From: Vitrella brassicaformis
Lineage: Eukaryota > Sar > Vitrellaceae
Length of the DNA stretch: 64,000 bases
NCBI GenBank assembly: GCA_001179505.1
Contig: CDMY01000249.1
Location: 4,431-68,430 of the forward strand
Reading direction: 5' to 3'
Below the pieces are notes generated by a model that saw nothing but the letters and a program-made list of their open reading frames with translations, was not told where the DNA came from and did no database searches. Below are positions 44,065 through 57,763 of the stretch, piece by piece; within the stretch, counting starts at the first letter, position 1, and every line of letters starts with the position of its first letter. The position numbers and the translations under genes are program-made.

Positions 44065-47000
44065 ATGATTCTGCGGCTTTTTGTAGCTTTCTCCCTTTTG
44101 GTCGGGGCCCAATGTGAGGCGACGGTGGACCAATGGACGGATGACGGCGCGAACAACTGCGAAGGGACAGGATGGCTGCCGCTTGCGGAGTACACATTTG
44201 GGAGCAACGAAGAAGGCCTGGGTTGGCGAATGTATGTATGTACGCATGCATAAGATGCAAAGAGCCGGCAATCATTGCGTGTGTTACTTTGATGTCTGCA
44301 GGAAAGGCGGGTTTAGGGGGTCACGATTCGAGACGGGAAGGCGGTCATCTCCACAGCGAAGAATGCCTACTTTGACCTTCAGCAGGGCATTGCCAATATG
44401 CCCTCATCCACCCGGGCAGCCCTGTCCGCGACAATGGACCTCTCACAGCTCAATCTACCAAATGTGCCGTCGGAAGACAGGTTCTCGGGCACCGACGGGG
44501 TCAGCAAGAACGGTTTCGAGCTTGTCAACATGAAGGGGGAAAGCAATGGACGCGTTGCAAGCCTGGTCGTGTACAGACATGACAGCACGCTGAAGGGCAT
44601 GCTCACTTATACGAGTGAGTCTGGGGAGGTGAGAAGCAGCGAAAATGCCTTCAGCCTACAGGATGATGGCTCGACGCACGAGTACGTTATCGGCTACACG
44701 CTGACCAAGGGGACGGGTGGCGAAGGAGGGGTGTTCGTGTGCGAGGACGGCAATCTATTGTTTGAGAAGACGCTCCAGGAGCTCATGTTGACAGACACAG
44801 ACGTGACCAATGTTCGCGTCGGGTAGGTACTTTGCAGAGACAGAGACACATATAATAATGGTGGATTCATGGTTTCGTGGTGTGTCTCTGCGTGTGAAAT
44901 ATGTGTCTGTAGGTACGTCACTTGGGGAGCCAACGTGCAAGGACAACTCAGCCTTGATCGCATTTCGATGTACGTGCCATCCCTCCCTGACGTGTACGTC
45001 AACGCACAGACGGGAGCAGACACAAACGAGGGCACTCAAGACAGCCCCCTCGCATCAATAGTCCGAGCAGCAGAGGTGCGACTGACACAAATGAGAAAAC
45101 AGAGACGCCTGACGCCATGTATTGTCCCGCGTGTGTCTCATCGATTTCAGATAGCACGGCAGGGCACGACCGTCCACATTGCCAAGCGAGTGTATCGAGG
45201 AGCATTGAAGCTGAAAGGCAATGGCGAACCCGGCAAGCCCATCCGATTTGTTGGCGAGGAAACCAGGGACACAGCCATTGTCGGGTCGATCCGTGCTGAG
45301 TGGGTGCAGCATGGGCGTTGTATGGGGCAACGTGCAATTGTGTTGTCACACAGACAGTTGTTCGTCTCTCATCTGTCCTTTTTGCAGTGCGCTCGAGTGG
45401 ACCTCAGATCAAGCAAGCATCTTCAAAGCTGATGTGACAAAGTTGAAGGACGGAGGAAATTATGTCGGCACGTGGAGCCTCAGTCGAGCCCCGAGGTGGC
45501 TCTGTGAGACCAAGACAGCTGGCGTCTGCAGCAAGAAGTATCATGTCGCTCGGAGTCCTAACTTTCGTCTGCCGGACCCTCCAGATGAATACAAATACTT
45601 GCAGGCATGCAGCCGCATCAACGAATACAAAGGCTCTGGTTTTGTGGGAGGGGGAGGACGTTTTGCTGTTTTGTGTCATTCGCAGCATTGGTACGTGGCC
45701 GACGGAGGTAGTAGGGTCCCAAGCTGCGATCCATCCGCTGAGGAGGGCCCTGACCGATTTTGTGACGAGAATACGTGGTCATTTAACACTATGACCGATG
45801 TCGATACGTTTCCCGAGAGCGGAGATCCTCAGCCAAAGGGGAACCTCAAGACGCTACCCGATTTGGTTGGTGCCATCATAATTGCGGTACGTCAAGTGAC
45901 TCCCCGCCGAACAACCAGCTGGACAGTCACTTCTGACCCTTTGTTGCCTTTGCTTGTTCGATCATGCAGTCTAGCGGCAGAAATGGCTTTTGGAACATGC
46001 AAGCAGAAGTCAAGACACACGACAAGGAAGCCGGAAAAATCACCATCAGTAAAACATTTACCACCTGTCCCTCTGTCTCACAAACGGAGAGTCGCTTTTC
46101 TTGTTCTGCAGACACCCAAGAAGCAAATTTCTACTGCAGAGACCCAACGTACGCGAAATACATCAAGCAATTCGGCTCCCAATATCTGATTCCGTGCGAA
46201 TAGCTTTCCGGGATTCCGTGCATTTGCCCACTACTATGTTGCAAATAAAATGGCCTTTCTCGACAGCCCTGGCGAAGTGAGCGTACAACACGGGAAAGAA
46301 GTAGGATTTTCATTGTGTCTCCCTCTGTGTGCGGCACTGTGTGCTTGTAGTATTATTCTGACGAGAGTACAGGCCTACTGTATGTGTGGAAGCCAGACGA
46401 CGTCGAATGGAGCGATATAGAGATCGTGGGGGACGCCAGCGATCAGAAGATTGCCCTCGACCTGACCGACAAGAGCTTTGTCGAGCTGTCGGGACTCACC
46501 TTCTCTTTTTTCGAGGAGATGCTAAAGGAAACCTACCCCACCAGCAGATCCTCTGAGCACATCAATGTCAACAACTGCCCCTTCCACAGCGCCGTGAATG
46601 GTGTCTGGCTGGTTCGACGGCTGGATCGGTCGAAGCCACACAAGAAGACGCGGTTCTGGAGCTTCACTGCCAACGAATTTTTTCGACTCCGTTCTTCACT
46701 GAGGGCAACAAAAACGAACGAGGCCGCGACCCCGTGAACGGTAAGAGAGACTCGACTCTATGAAGGGTGTGTGTTGTTTGGTTTGTGCTGTCGTTGTGCA
46801 GGCGAAGCTAGTGTGCGCGACTTGTACTTTAGCGGCAACAGATTTCACCACTCCAGCTTCCCCTACGAGTGAGTGCTCAAATAAGGGCGTGAGTGCCCGT
46901 GTGTGTCATCTTGGCAAATGAATGTGTGTGTGCAGGTACCCGCTGTATAAGGTGAATACAGACGCATTGCGTATGGTCACGTTTTTACAAATGGGTTTTA

Positions 47001-49185
47001 CAATGCAGGTGGGGAAGCCGTCACACACCCCTGCAGCCGTCACGTTCCATTTCGCAACGAACATCACATTCGTCCACAACACTATCGAGGTCACGTCGTT
47101 CGCAACGCTGAAGAGAGACATAAAGCTGTCTCCTGTGTCCTTTTGCCTCATTAGTTCATGCCTTATTGCAGGTGGTTGGAGGGTATGCACTTCAATGTAG
47201 ATACGGACAACATGGAGAAACTTCAGATGCGTTCAAATATCCTGAGATTCACCCATCTGCTCATGGTGACAATCTCATCGCGTGGAACACATTCAACAGA
47301 GCAGCCGAAATGAAGTCGGATGCGGGTGGGCAGAGAGATGGATGGACCATGGGGCAGGCAGCGCAGAGATGGATACACTTACTGCTTTGCAGGCACAGTA
47401 GCTGTTAGGTGAGCGAACGACTGAGTGCATATAAGTGGAAGAGCACAGGCAAGAGGGTGGCTGATCCGCTGCTGCAGTGGAAGAAAGCCCTTTGGGACTC
47501 TCTTCATGGTCAGTTGTGTATTGCCCTTCTGCTGTGTGCCTTATTTCATTGTTCGATCTCCTTGTTTGTTGTCAGGAAAACGTAGGCGCCATAGAAATTC
47601 CTGGGGGACTGAGCGAGAAGATTATCGAGCATCGTGTCTCCCTGCACAGACAATCAGCAACACCTTCGGCTGGACGGGACCCACATCGAGAGGTCGTGTG
47701 CTGGAGCTGGTTCAGGCATGTACGCCGAGTACATATACGGCGTGAGCTGGAAGCAATGAAAGCCTCTCGTGGCCGGATCTATGTCGCCGCGTGCTTGTCT
47801 TTTCAGGGAGTCTTTTTCAGAAACGTACGTAGGCCGACCCAAGAAGGTGTGTGCAGGGTTGGACTAATTGCATGGCATACCTGCTTTCCTCCAGGTTGTC
47901 TTCAACATTCACGGTAGGTCAGAGTACGCACACTGCATGTGAATACGTCACTGTCTGTCCTTCTCGCGCACTGACCAATAGAAAAGGGCGTGACGTGGCA
48001 CAGAAACGAGAAACTGGTAAGACGGTCTAAAGAACAGAGCGTGTAGCAGACCTGCTGACGCTCTGTTGTGTGTGTGCCTGCGCAGGATACTGAGTACATT
48101 TTCATGTGAGTACGCTTGGTGTACAACACGGATACATGTGAGAATTCGCATTGTGCGTGGTTGCAGGAACAATGTCGTCGTCGGAGCCTCCAAATGTGTC
48201 CGGTCAGTCGAGAGACATCTCAAACATCCAGGCAAATTCACCATCGAAAACAAGTAAGCAGCCCAATGCGTCTCTCTCATGTTCACCTTGTGCGTGTACG
48301 CGTACACATTTGTGTCTCGCTGATGTAGCCTGTTTGTGGACTGCGACACCGTGGGTGTGAACGTTGTGGCACCTGGCAACCAGCTGTTCCCGCGAGAAGA
48401 GTACATCGTCGACTACAACCAATATAAGCTGCCTGCTGCTGCGAAGCTGGTCGATATCGGTCAGGGCAAGCCCGATGACAGCGAGCGATACAAAACGCTG
48501 GCGGAGCTGCGGGCAGCGGCGCGCGGCAGGTGGATCGAGGGGTGGGAGGATCACGGCAGCGACACTGTGCAGATTGGAGAAGGCTTTCAAGCGAATGAAT
48601 CCTTCGCTGATTGGAGGAAAGGGGACATCAACCAACACACAATCATCCAATATGACCCATGTAAGCTGCCATACCCATCCAAAGGCGGCCATTCATGCCA
48701 TCTTTCTCCCTGCGCGCAGCATGGTTTGCTCCGACCAGCGATCAGATCGGCGCGTCGAACCCCTCTTTCCAGCCTGAGGTCGAGCGGTTGCTGAGACACT
48801 TCAGTATTTGCGTGCCAATGGCAGCCGGAGAAGATGTAAGCACCACACAGAGAAATGGAAAAGCACCGTACAGACTTGTTAGGTTCTCTGTCTGTCTGCC
48901 TGTGTCTCACTTCTGTCGCTCCTGATGTATGTGCAGGTGCTGCCTGTGGGTCCTCATTCCTCCGGCAACGACAAGTGCTTCAAGGGCATTGGCACAATAG
49001 GCGACAACTTCCAGCTGCCCGAAGGGGAACCTCAAGATCAGCCAGAGAACGGCTCGCCAGAGAACGGCTCGCCATCAGAGCCTACACAGGACGAGCTCGA
49101 CAGCAAAGCAGCCCCGATGCATTCGATGACGTCTGCAGCAGCTCTAGCGGCTGTTCTGATGGTATTAGCAGTCTTATTGTCGTAA
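44065..49185 (+). CDS. Secreted beta-helix protein with probable GPI anchor
   Basis: Start ATG 44065 gives a signal peptide (MILRLFVAFSLLVGAQC). The gene has more than a dozen exons. An N-terminal all-beta domain (TMDLSQLNLPNVPSEDRFSG, GRVASLVVYRHD, FVCEDGNLLFEKTLQELMLT) precedes a right-handed beta-helix of the pectin-lyase type: VYVNAQTGADTNEGTQDSPL, PGKPIRFVGEE, AHYYVANKMAFLDSPGE, GLLYVWKPDDVEW, NITFVHNTIE, NLIAWNTFNRAAEM, KGVTWHRN and LFVDCDTVGVN. The C-terminus is Asn/Pro/Ser-rich, then SMTSAAALAAVLMVLAVLLS, a hydrophobic tail without cytosolic residues typical of GPI-anchor signals. Relatives bind or cut polysaccharides; catalytic residues were not identified. One base is probably missing from the T run near 46,680. 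Confidence 0.75.
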
Positions 49186-49943
49186 GTAGAGATTTCTTTT
49201 AGGAGATATTTTTCCGCAGTTCTTCTGGTCTAAGTCGACAGAGGCACTGATAGATGGGCAGGAGACGGGTTGGTGGTTCGAACATGACACCCAAACATCC
49301 CTATATGTCTCGCCACTCTGCGTTCGTGCGCTCACATTGTTTTCTTTTTTGCACGGACTCTCTGTGACACTGTCTCCTTATGCGTGTGTCATGCCATGAG
49401 TTTTGAGACGGATATCGAGACATTGAAAGATCGACGAGACAGGCCAGGGGTGCAGCTGTGTCTTGCCTCGGTGCGCTGACGTGTTGGATTGTTCCCCGTC
49501 AGTAATCTTAATAGAATTGACCTACTCATGATCAGCTGCTAGGCGTGTTCAATGATCACAGCAAGGCACGCGGTGCGCACACACAGACACAATACATACA
49601 TACAAGGCACGTACACACAGACAAAATGCAACTACATGGTCATCCATACACAAGCCTGTCGACACACATCCAGGTGCTCGAATTCCGCTACTTGCTTACT
49701 CACTGCGATTGACAAAGAACGACCTGCCGACCGACACAAACTGACTGACTGACTACCTTTGATCAGAGGCGTGCACATTAAATGGCCAGCCGCACATCAG
49801 CTCAATGAATGACACACACCGCACAAGGGCGGCTGGCTTTCAAAAACAGACCAGCTGTATAAGTAACTGAGGGATTGAATGGCCACACACCGCACAGTGG
49901 CCACCGAGCCCCCTCTTCCTGTCGATCGGCCGGCCGTCGGCAT
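49186..49943. other. Convergent intergenic region
   Basis: Lies between the 3' ends of the beta-helix gene and the subtilase gene. No gene is seen; there is a tgac run at about 49741-49754. Confidence 0.5.
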
Positions 49944-52900
49944 TCACTTGTTCTTGTCTGCGCGTGGCGGTGCTGGTGGGCTTGACGCATCAAACGGACG
50001 CTCAGCAGCATGTCCGTCGCTGTCGCTGTCGCTGTCCGTCTCGTTACTCGTCCGCCATAGGCGCCATCGGGAGAACAGAGGGGAGGCGCCGATGGTTGTC
50101 TGCGTGTCGCCCATCTCGTCTTGGGTGCGCCGCACACTCGCTGACGGACGCAAGGATGGATGGACACACAAATGGATGGATGCGGACACGTGTGCGTGTG
50201 TGCGTGTGTGTGTGTGTTTTCATCGACGTACCTGCGCGGACGTCGTATGCTGCTAGGGAGGGGCTTGCAACCATTCCTCCTTTTTTGCCCGACTTGTCAT
50301 TGCCCCATGACCGCCCTCCTGACGTGTGGTAGGCAGCCGCACTGAAGTAACATCTGACACGAATGTCCATCCATCCACACGTGAATGCAATGAAGGGTCA
50401 GTAAGTGCTCCGCTGCTATCTCACCTCGGCAGCCTGTGTGCGTCGGCATCCCAGCAGCAGCCCTTCGCCTGATCGATCAATGCCGTACACGCACAGACAC
50501 ACAATCGGCGTGTGGCTCACATGATGTATTTTCGTGTATGTGTTGTCACACCATCTCACCTCGCATGCTCTGCGTCCACCTCCCTCCGGCATGCAGTCAA
50601 GCACACGATACTCACCATTGGGGCACACACCTGACGCAAACACACGCACCGGACATTTGTATATGGTATGATGCGCGACGATATGAGGGTCTTCCCCTAC
50701 CAACCACATACCATCAGTGGTTTTGGGTTTGGTCTTGTGGTAGCACCATGGCCGTCCTCTGCTGTTGGGTTCGTAGCAGCATCCGGCCTGCTCACACTCG
50801 GCCTGGCTGGCCTTGTCGGGCAGACAACGGATGTCGTTCGTGGCGCGGTTGGGACACACACCCTCTGCACACAAATATGAACACAGACATAGGTGCGGGT
50901 AGAGCAGACAACAGATAAGCGTGTTTGCTGACCTTTCTTGGGCGGTTTAGTGTGGTAGCATCTGAATGGGTGGCCGTATAGCGATGGGTTGAGAGGGTCC
51001 CAGCAGCAGCCCTTGGACTCACTGACACACACACACACAGACACACACACACAATTGAGCGGTTGATAGATGGATGGATAGCTTCATGCAGCCACCCGGT
51101 GCTGGTTTGTGTGCCCACCAGTCGTGTTTGTTGTCGGCTTTGCATTCAAGGTGGTTCAGCCGAGTGCTGGGGCACGAACCTACACAGACATATGACACAG
51201 ATACACTCAGATCCACCCGCAGCCACATGGGTCCCCTTCTCCCACCCACCCACTCACCGGCAGCGAGACAGTTGCCGTAGTCCTTGACATCGCTGCCACC
51301 ACCGCCGCCACACTGGAACTCTGGAGAGACCACACACGCATACACGCCCGGCACAGTAACACAGATAGCCAGCTGTGGGTGTGTGATGGAAGGCGCTAGG
51401 CACCACTTTGTGTGTGCTCGCTTACCGTCATCATCCTTCTCCTTGCCGTTCTTGCATTTTTTTTTGTTTTTGCGGCACTCGTCCTTGTCCGTCTTGTCCT
51501 CCTTGCTGCCGTCACACTGGTGTCCCCTGCACTCGTCCGGGCTGCTGCCATCATCTGCAGACACACACACATGCGTCAAATTGCCTTTATGTATGTGTGC
51601 GTCATGACGACTGGTTGCTGACCGTCCTTTGTTTGTAGTGAGTGTGGGTACAGCGACGGGTCGTACTTGTAGTAACACGCCGGGCCCATGCTGTTGCGAG
51701 CGTCCCAGCAGCAGCCCATCTCCTCGCTGCACCAAGGTCCCACACACACAGCCAGAGCATTCGTCATCACACACCCACACCATCCCTTCGTGTGCCTCCC
51801 CTTTCTGACCAATCGTCCTTCCCCCGCCCTCTAGGAAGACATTCCATCGTCGAGTACATCCTGTTGGGGCACTGACCGCCAGACGGCACCAGCAGTGGCG
51901 GGGACTCAGTGGTGGTGGTACTGCCGGATGACCGTGGGCTGTCGGTGGTACGTCGTCGCCGTTCGGATCTTCTCTTCCGGTAGCACCGGATCCGCTTGCC
52001 CGCTGCGTCACGGGCTTCATTGCCACGGTCCCAGCAACAACCCATCGCTGCACAAGGCACACAAGGACGGAGAGCTGACAATACGGATGCGTGTGGATGT
52101 GTCTCCGTGTCTTTCTACCTTTGCATTGAGATCTGGAGTCAGCGGGGCATGCCTCTCCGCTGTACAGCATGTTGGGGCAGGAATTATCGGCCATCGGGTC
52201 CCTCTTGTAGAAGCACGAGGGCAGCCCCTGGCTGGCGGCAGTGGGGTTCCAGCAGCAGTTGCGCCGCTCACACGCACGCTCATCGCCGCCATAGGGCAGA
52301 CAGTTCAAGTGACTAAACTCGCCGCTTTCGCAACGTCCTGACGGCATGCACACACATGAGCAAGTGTGTGTGGGTGAGTGAGTGGGCGTACCATTGCGAC
52401 TGGGTGTGACTGTTGGGATTGACAAAGGAGGGCTCTGAGTGGTGGTGGTGGTGGTCGTTGTGGTGGTGGTTGAAGTGGTTGATGATGTGGTGGGGGTGGT
52501 GTCCTGGACAAGAGGTATATATGCGGCATACTTGTAGTAGCACCTGGGCCCCCCTCGCCGGTGCGGCTCCCAGCAGCAGCCACGCGACTCACACGCAAAG
52601 CGATCACCGCCCTCGGGCAGACAGTCATGCAGCCGGCCCAACAGCAGATTCGGACAGCTGCCTGCACACAGAAAGGAGAGACCAGGAGCGATACACAGCA
52701 TTGCTGGGGCGCGTGTGTGCGTGTGGTTGTCTGACCGTCTTGGAAAGGGTTATCTTTGTAGAAGCATGCAGGCAAGTTGGTGTTGGTGTCGTCGCAGCAG
52801 CAGCCGTTGGCCTCGCACCTCTCCCGCCCCTCGTGGGCCGCCAGGCAGCTGTAGTCGCGGAACGGGGATGCCGTACACGTGTCTTCGGGCACTGAATGAC

Positions 52901-55267
52901 CAAAACACAACACACACAAAGAGAGGGAAGCACGTCTCTCTCTCTTCTCTCACACAGACACACAGACATCCACTCACCAACAACGGGGGGCATCTCAGTC
53001 GTGCTGGTTGTGGTTGTGGTTGTGGTTGTGGTCGTTGTGGTGGTTGTGGTCGTGGTTGTCCCCTCCCCCCTGAGTCTCTCCACGGCCCTCATGCCGTGCA
53101 CCAGCCCCCACCCACACGCCCAGTCATGGCCGCCATCGAAGTGCCCCCCACTCATGGGGTCGTCCATGTCAAGCGCCGTGGCCTTGAGCACACCCACCAG
53201 CTCATCGGGCGACAGGGACCGCTGCGCCTCCAGCATGAGTGCCGCCAGGCCGGCCACGTGGGGGGCAGCCGCAGATGTGCCAAAGAAATTGGGGTGCCTG
53301 AAGATATATAGCAAATAACACGTAGGCCGTCGTTGTTCCCCCTCCCCGCGTGTGTGTGTGTTTTACCCATCTTCATCGACGTCGGCATTCTCAAACGGGG
53401 GGAAGAACGATGTGTTGGCTCCATCAGGGCCGCAGAGATCGGGCTTCTCCCGTAGCACACCGTCGCCGCCGTTGAGCAGCTGCCCCTCTGTGTCACGGTA
53501 GATGCGTGTGCCGCCGACAGAGCTGAAGGCGTTGATCTGTGCGGGGTCGACATCGAACTGAGGCGTGTTGTAGTAGGCCGCTGCGGCAATGGTGCAGGCG
53601 CCCTCGGCATTTGCGTGACCGTACAGCGTCTGGAAAACAGATTTTCCCTCTTTCTGTGTGAGGGCGTGTGCGTGATATGCATTGTCATTTACCGAGCTTT
53701 CTGTATTGAATTCCATGATCTCGACCTGTCCGCCCCTGTCGAAGAGGACGTACTTCATGGCGGTGGGAGGGTCGCCAGTGTATAGCTCGATGGAGAGATC
53801 GAACAGCTCACCGCCGAACGATCCGTCATTGTAAAACTGCAAAACCTCCACTGAATCGCTGGCGATCTGACCAAACAAGTACACCACTCGCACATCCCGT
53901 GCTTGTCTTTCGCGTAAAAAATGTGGGGGCAAGATAATGCTCACGTTGTCATTGAGCCCCCCAGTGGACACGCGCGTGCCCGCCGTGTCCATGAGGACCA
54001 CATCAAGGTCGCTGGTGCATCCCTTGCCACTCACAGAGAAGAAGTCCTGCTCCCACTGAAACACCAAATACACGTGGGTGTTGACGGGGATGCGCAGACG
54101 CTGGGATGTCTTGATGGCGTCGGGTGAAGGGTCGAAGTCGTGCTGCTCGCCGCCGAATGTGGCGCCGGTGACGTTTGACCTGGCGAAGGCTGCCTCGTAT
54201 GCTTGTGTGCCCATGTTGCCTGCGGATGAGAAGTAGGGGATGCCCTGAGCTTTGGCCTCGTTGACGGCCTGGGCGATGATGCCGTCGACATACATTGGCT
54301 CTGCGAAATATATCACGTCATCCTGAAGGAAAGAGCATTGCGCGAGTGTGACCAAGGGGGAGGAGTATCGGTTGCTGTTGCTGACCACAATGATGTCACA
54401 TCCCTCGTCTGCGAGGTCGAGTATCCCTTGAGCAAAATCTGCACAGAAACCCAAACAACGGATGTGCATCCAGCGTCCTTCCCTCCCGCCACTCATCCAC
54501 TCACCGGCCATGCCGCCAAAAGCCGTGTGGAACATCATCTCGCACCGCGGGGCCACGTCATGAATGAGCTGCATCATCGCACGACCCTCATCGCCGTCAG
54601 CCTTGCTGTCATCCAACACTACTATCCCAGCAGGCAAGTCGCCATTCTCAATGTCCTGCGCGTAGTCGGTCAGCAGAGTCAGGCCCTCAGTCACGTTGTT
54701 GAAGCTGTCCGACAAGACGCCCATCTTGACCCCCGCACCAGTGAGGCCATACGTCGCCCGCACGTCGTTAGTCCACATGGCCTGATCGCCCTGTGACACA
54801 GCCGCCCCGGGCCACCCATCTGGCACGAGGGCATCGCCATCATTCCCCAGTTGCTGCATGGTGAGGGCGATAGAGGGCGAGGCGAAGTTGAGAGAGGCCA
54901 GCTGGCCCAGGAACCGCGACGCCTCCAGCGGCAGCCATCCCGACACCACCCGCCCCTTCTTCCGCCCATTCATCAGCCCCAGAGCGGTCAGGTCATCCAG
55001 CAGCACACCACCATCATCACTGGCAGCCACGGCGTCAATCAGAATCGCACCAGGGCCGCCCACGCGCGTCGCACCTGGCACATAAGACGGGCTGGCGGCG
55101 GAAAGGGTGTGCTTGACAGCGGCGAAGGGCGAAGCCTTGCCGCCGTCGAGTCCCAGGTGCAGCTCCCGGGGGTTCTGCAGTGTGCCGTCGAGCTTGGGCG
55201 AGGGCTTGCGAGAGGGCCGAGCGGATGACATTGCCAATAGCGATAGTAACAAGGTAAGGACGGTCAT
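49944..55267 (-). CDS. Secreted subtilisin-like protease with multiple trefoil domains
   Basis: Start ATG 55267 gives a signal peptide (MTVLTLLLSLLAMSSARPS); an in-frame ATG at 55300 is the alternative. The S8 peptidase domain has Asp187 (GVKMGVLSDSFNN), a probable His236 (DEGRAMMQLIHDVAP), the oxyanion region (GIPYFSSAGN) and the Ser motif (FGTSAAAPHVAG). This form, with SDSFN and IYFAEPMYVDGIIAQAV, resembles bacterial subtilases. A long Thr run follows, then about eight Cys-rich P-type (trefoil) units spread over exons: CPNLLLGRLHDCLPEGG with ESRGCCWEP and PRCYY, and similar units at 52.2, 51.7, 51.0, 50.8 and 50.6 kb, separated by further Thr/Ser stretches. The last two exons (ending PPRADKNK, stop 49944) are accepted because splice phases agree; a stop at 50421 is possible. 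Probably extracellular. Confidence 0.82.
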
Positions 55268-55682
55268 CGAGAGGTGGCAGAGGCGGAGATCTTGAGTCAA
55301 ATGGATGAATGGACAGGCAGAGGAGGCCCCGTGAGTGAGTCAATAGATCAGTGATGACACGGAAGAAAAAAGGACGAGAGCAGATGATTACGAGGGCAGA
55401 TCTCACGTCAGCAGCGGCTAACGAGCACGTCAGAAAGGAGCGTCCTTCCGATTTTCGCACGTCAAGCTCGCAGATGTCGAGCCATGCCTCCCTCAAACCG
55501 CTGCCAAACCGCATCCGACAAACGACGAAGGCCCGTCGAAGCCTCCTCCTACGCCCCATCGCACAGCTCCATTGTCGCCTTTCGCCGTCCCTTCGTCCAT
55601 CGGATCTGCCATCCTGACGACGTGGCTGGCACAATAGCGTTGGCATCAGGGTCAACCCTCTGATCATCGTGTGACCGCCAGC
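55268..55682. other. Divergent intergenic region
   Basis: 415 bp between the subtilase (minus) and MYND (plus) starts. No coding feature is supported. Confidence 0.5.
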
Positions 55683-57763
55683 ATGTCCAAGAAGGGCGTC
55701 GATTACTCGAAATGGGACAAGCTGGTGGATGACAAGAGTGACGAGGAGGAAGTGACCGCGCCGAGGAGGGCTCCCCTGGGCCAGCTCCCGTTCAGTCTCA
55801 ATGCGTCGGATACCCAAGCGGCGGACGTCAGGGCAATCATGCGAGCCGCCGAGCAGGCCCTCAATGCGATGAATCTCGACTACACGGGCAGCACCAGCAG
55901 CAGCACCCGGGACAGCAGCGCGGCACGTGTCAAGCCCTCGACCAGCTCATCCAGCGGCCCCCCGCCAGCGGACGGCCGTTTGCCATTCACCAAGGCCGAG
56001 ATGCACAACTACAAGGTGCGGTTTGATGCGTCGGCGCCCGACCCCTCTCTCGAGCTCCACAAATGCGTCGTGTGCCGCAAATCGCCAGCAGCGGGCGCAC
56101 GGTTCCTGCTGTGCCAGCGGTGCCACGCCATGCGGTACTGCAGCATCGATTGCCAGCGGGAGGATTGGGACACGCGGCACAGGGGTGAGTGCGGGGACGC
56201 CAAGTCGCTGTTTGAGGGCCACCAGTTGAGGGGCAATGAGCATGCTGTGCGCTACGTCAAGGGTCGGCTGGATCCCGACGCCTTCTACCGGCTGCAGCGG
56301 GCCAAGAACGCGGCGATCCAGCGAGAGGTGCCCCGGAGCCCGGCCCTCAACAACACGCGGCTCGTCAATCTGTCCGCCTACTTCCTGACGCTGCCCAATG
56401 CCGCGCAGTACAAGGAGTGGTGCGGCATTCAGCTAAGCCGGGGGCCCAACGGTGACGATGTGCCCGGCCCGTCAATCGCTGACCCTGCAGTCATGGCGAT
56501 AGGCCCCACACACTTTCATACCGCCTACCGCATCGCGCCCCTGTCACTGGTCGAGGCCGCTCGTTCCGATCTGCCGCTTCCGCTTCATCTGCACACGCGG
56601 GGGAGGGGCGTGGCGGTGGTCAAGCGACTTGTCGAGGACATAGTACACGGGCACAGCCGTGACGGAGGGTTCCTCAAGGCATTTCCTGCTGTGCCCTGGC
56701 CCATCATCGAGGGGCATGTCGACATCTTCTTCTGGCGTGGCGACAAAATTCAAGTGCAGATCGGCGAGTACGCACTTGGCGGGCGTGGGAGGGACAAACA
56801 CATGGATACTGCATGTGACGCTGTCTTTGTGTGTGTGTGTGTGGTGGATGTCACCCACAGAGCCCCGTTCGTCCCGGAGCTCACGATAGAGTGTCTGTTC
56901 ATCCCCTCGCATAACCTCGTTGTGCGCTCAGCCCTTCTCCACGCAGCCTGTGCCGTGTTTGGCCAGGCAGGCTACGATGAGATAGACCGGCTGCTGCCCC
57001 TCAGTGCTAGCAAAGCCTACAAGATCGTCAGCCTCAAGGCTCAACTCACGCGTAAGGATCCTCACAGCAATCCATTCACACACGCCGATGTCCATTCCTT
57101 CCCGTGTGTGTGTGTGTGTGTGAGCGATTGATTGCAGGTGGAGAGTGGCAGAGGGACATCATTTACGAGATCATGAGCACGGAGGGGCTGCCCGCGGCGC
57201 TGATCAAACTATACCACGACCGGGCAAAGGAGGTATGCAGGCCTCAGCACCCCTCAACGTCTACCAAAGCATACCTCTCTGTCTCTCTGTCTCTCTCTGG
57301 CTGTCTGTCTGTCTGTGCGTTCTGTGTAGTTGGGCGTCGAGGTTGGGGCTGTGCAGCGTGAGTTTCGCATGGAAGCATAAAAAATTCACGGATGTGTTCC
57401 GGTGAGTGTCTCTCCCCTTCATTGTGTGTTATTGGTTTCTGATCATTGGCCAATCTGTCTGTCTTTCCGTTTTCCTGTCTGTGTGTACGAAGGTGGCATC
57501 TGGTCAACTACGCCAAGGACTTCCGGCCGTTCCCCTTCGGCAAGTCCTTTGCGGAATTCGCCGACGTGACCGACGGCGAGCTGCGCCGCATCGAGACGGA
57601 GCTAGAGGCGATGAACCTGCAGTACCCGCCCCAGATTCAGGCCATCCGTAGCTGCCAGCCTGCCGACTACTACGAGCACATAGATGGCCCTCTGCTGACG
57701 ACGAGTGACGGCCACAGAGTGTCCGAATTAGATGTCCTGCTGAGCACTCAGGGCCTCGTGTAG
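55683..57763 (+). CDS. MYND-type zinc-finger protein
   Basis: The start is taken at 55683 (MSKKGVDYSKWDKLVDD); an in-frame ATG lies 12 bases upstream. After a Ser-rich stretch comes a MYND finger (about residues 120-165): CVVCRKSPAAGARFLLC, then CQRC, YCSIDCQREDWDTRHRGEC, with the usual Cys/His zinc ligands. MYND fingers bind Pro-rich peptides. The C-terminal region (VPWPIIEGHVDIFFWRGD, FVPELTIECLFIPSHNLVV, WHLVNYAKDFRPFPFGKSF) is not recognised. Introns are short; one is mostly GT repeat. The exon near 57.33-57.40 kb opens in one frame (LGVEVGAVQREFRMEA, then TAA) and must continue in another (KKFTDVFR) to join the last exon, so a base may be wrong near its A run or splicing is misread. Stop at 57763. 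Confidence 0.75.

Noticed and set aside
53921-54796. Long plus-strand frames opposite the subtilase
   Set aside because: They are shadows of GC-rich coding sequence; the minus strand carries the complete catalytic motifs.
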